Shown here piece by piece: positions 63,498 through 64,000 of a stretch of 64,000 nt of DNA; within the stretch, counting starts at the first letter, position 1, and the number at the start of each line of letters is the position of its first letter. Source of the stretch: Speluncibacter jeojiensis (GTDB taxonomy: Bacteria > Actinomycetota > Actinomycetes > Mycobacteriales > Mycobacteriaceae); contig NZ_JAAIVF010000003.1 of NCBI RefSeq assembly GCF_029589495.1, positions 62,001 to 126,000 on the forward strand, read 5' to 3'. Under the pieces are notes generated by a model, which was not told the DNA's origin, searched no databases, and was given only the letters and a program-made list of their open reading frames with translations. The position numbers were made by a program, and so were the translations under genes.

Positions 63498-64000
63498 GCC
63501 CCGCCGTCGGCGCGGAGCCGGTAGCCGACGCCCCGGAGCGTGTCGATGCTCGAGCGGCCGAACGGCGCGTCGATCTTCTTGCGCAGGTAGCCGACATACA
63601 CCTCGACGACGTTCTCGGCGCCGTCGTAGTGCGCGTCCCAGACGCTGTGCAGGATGGCGGTCTTGGTGACGACGGTGCCCATGTGCCGCATGAGGTATTC
63701 GAGCAGACCGAATTCCCTTGGCGTGAGCACGATCTCGACGTCGTCGCGGAACACCCGATGTCCGGCCGGGTCGAGCGTCAGGTCTCCCGCGGCGAGCACC
63801 ACCGGCCGCTGCGGCGCGCCGCGGCGTAGCAGCGCGCGCAATCGGGCGACCAGCACCACGAACGAGAACGGCTTGGTCAGATAGTCGTCGGCACCCAGGT
63901 CGAACGCGTCGGCCTCCTCGTAGTCGCCGTCCTTCGCGGTGAGCATCAACACCGGCGTCCACACCTCGGCGGCGCGGATACGGCGCAACACCTCGTAACC
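63479..64000 (-). CDS. OmpR-family response regulator (5' end outside window)
   Basis: The 173 C-terminal residues are visible. They show the late part of the receiver (VLMLTAKDGDYEEADAFDLGADDYLTKPFSFVVLVARLRALLRR, with the conserved Thr and Lys-Pro) and the complete OmpR winged helix (LTLDPAGHRVFRDDVEIVLTPREFGLLEYLMRHMGTVVTKTAILHSVWD and VVEVYVGYLRKKID, ending GVGYRLRA). The phospho-accepting Asp lies outside the window. It is likely the partner of the convergent kinase, given adjacency, but the antiparallel arrangement precludes a shared operon. Confidence 0.88.
   Translation of the reverse strand, partial: GYEVLRRIRAAEVWTPVLMLTAKDGDYEEADAFDLGADDYLTKPFSFVVLVARLRALLRRGAPQRPVVLAAGDLTLDPAGHRVFRDDVEIVLTPREFGLLEYLMRHMGTVVTKTAILHSVWDAHYDGAENVVEVYVGYLRKKIDAPFGRSSIDTLRGVGYRLRADGGAQLAER

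Overview
The window is high-GC actinobacterial DNA. Six consecutive mce genes with two Mce-associated genes, a complete nuoA-N operon, an NmtR/CtpJ metal-efflux pair, a PepA-like exported protease and frequent GTG starts point to a mycolic-acid-containing genus, most like Rhodococcus, Nocardia or Gordonia. No rRNA, tRNA, insertion sequence or CRISPR array was seen.

Layout. 1-7149: end of an mce lipid-import operon (mceA tail, mceBCDEF, two Mas genes), nearly all joined by ATGA/GTGA overlaps. 7246-8736: a membrane cytochrome b fused to a molybdopterin oxidoreductase. 8868-13488: small and exported proteins (PepA-like protease, a 39-residue peptide, PEBP protein, GH25 lysozyme, patatin). 13512-15584: a MocR regulator divergent from a PNPOx-like protein. 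15611-18912: a class II glutamine amidotransferase divergent from a fused gamma-glutamate ligase/M20 hydrolase, an arrangement reminiscent of ergothioneine chemistry. 18921-25000: CBS protein, then an accessory patch with an internally deleted dehydrogenase, a RES/Xre toxin-antitoxin operon, a PdxH-like gene, a SUKH (SMI1/KNR4) protein and a phage-type GH25 endolysin. 25116-31208: AraC regulator, two VOC proteins, a DapB-like reductase, a UvrA paralogue and a ParD-like/zeta pair. 31597-33960: a sterol-desaturase-family hydroxylase and a nitronate-monooxygenase-family gene diverging from two tandem KstR-type boxes. 34290-40527: YnfA, a solitary tyrosine recombinase, an Rv3143-like receiver protein and an alcohol dehydrogenase/cupin/HTH/VOC/cyclase group. 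40868-56463: NADH dehydrogenase I, 14 genes in the order nuoABCDEFGHIJKLMN. 56540-64000: SDR, adenosine-specific kinase family protein, COG4705 membrane protein, a frameshifted reductase remnant, ctpJ/nmtR, a small repeat-bearing exported protein, and a histidine kinase converging on a response regulator cut by the window end.

Working together. The mce genes would build an envelope lipid importer. The KstR-like boxes suggest that the hydroxylase and the monooxygenase are co-regulated with sterol or lipid catabolism. NuoA-N carries the resulting NADH electrons into the respiratory chain. NmtR/CtpJ handles Ni/Co stress. At least eight genes begin 6-7 nt after a TANNNT-like hexamer with no Shine-Dalgarno sequence, so leaderless mRNAs look common here.

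Limits. All functions are read from sequence patterns by eye; no searches or computations were run. Start codons are chosen from ribosome-binding sites, overlaps or leaderless spacing, and alternatives are given where they matter.
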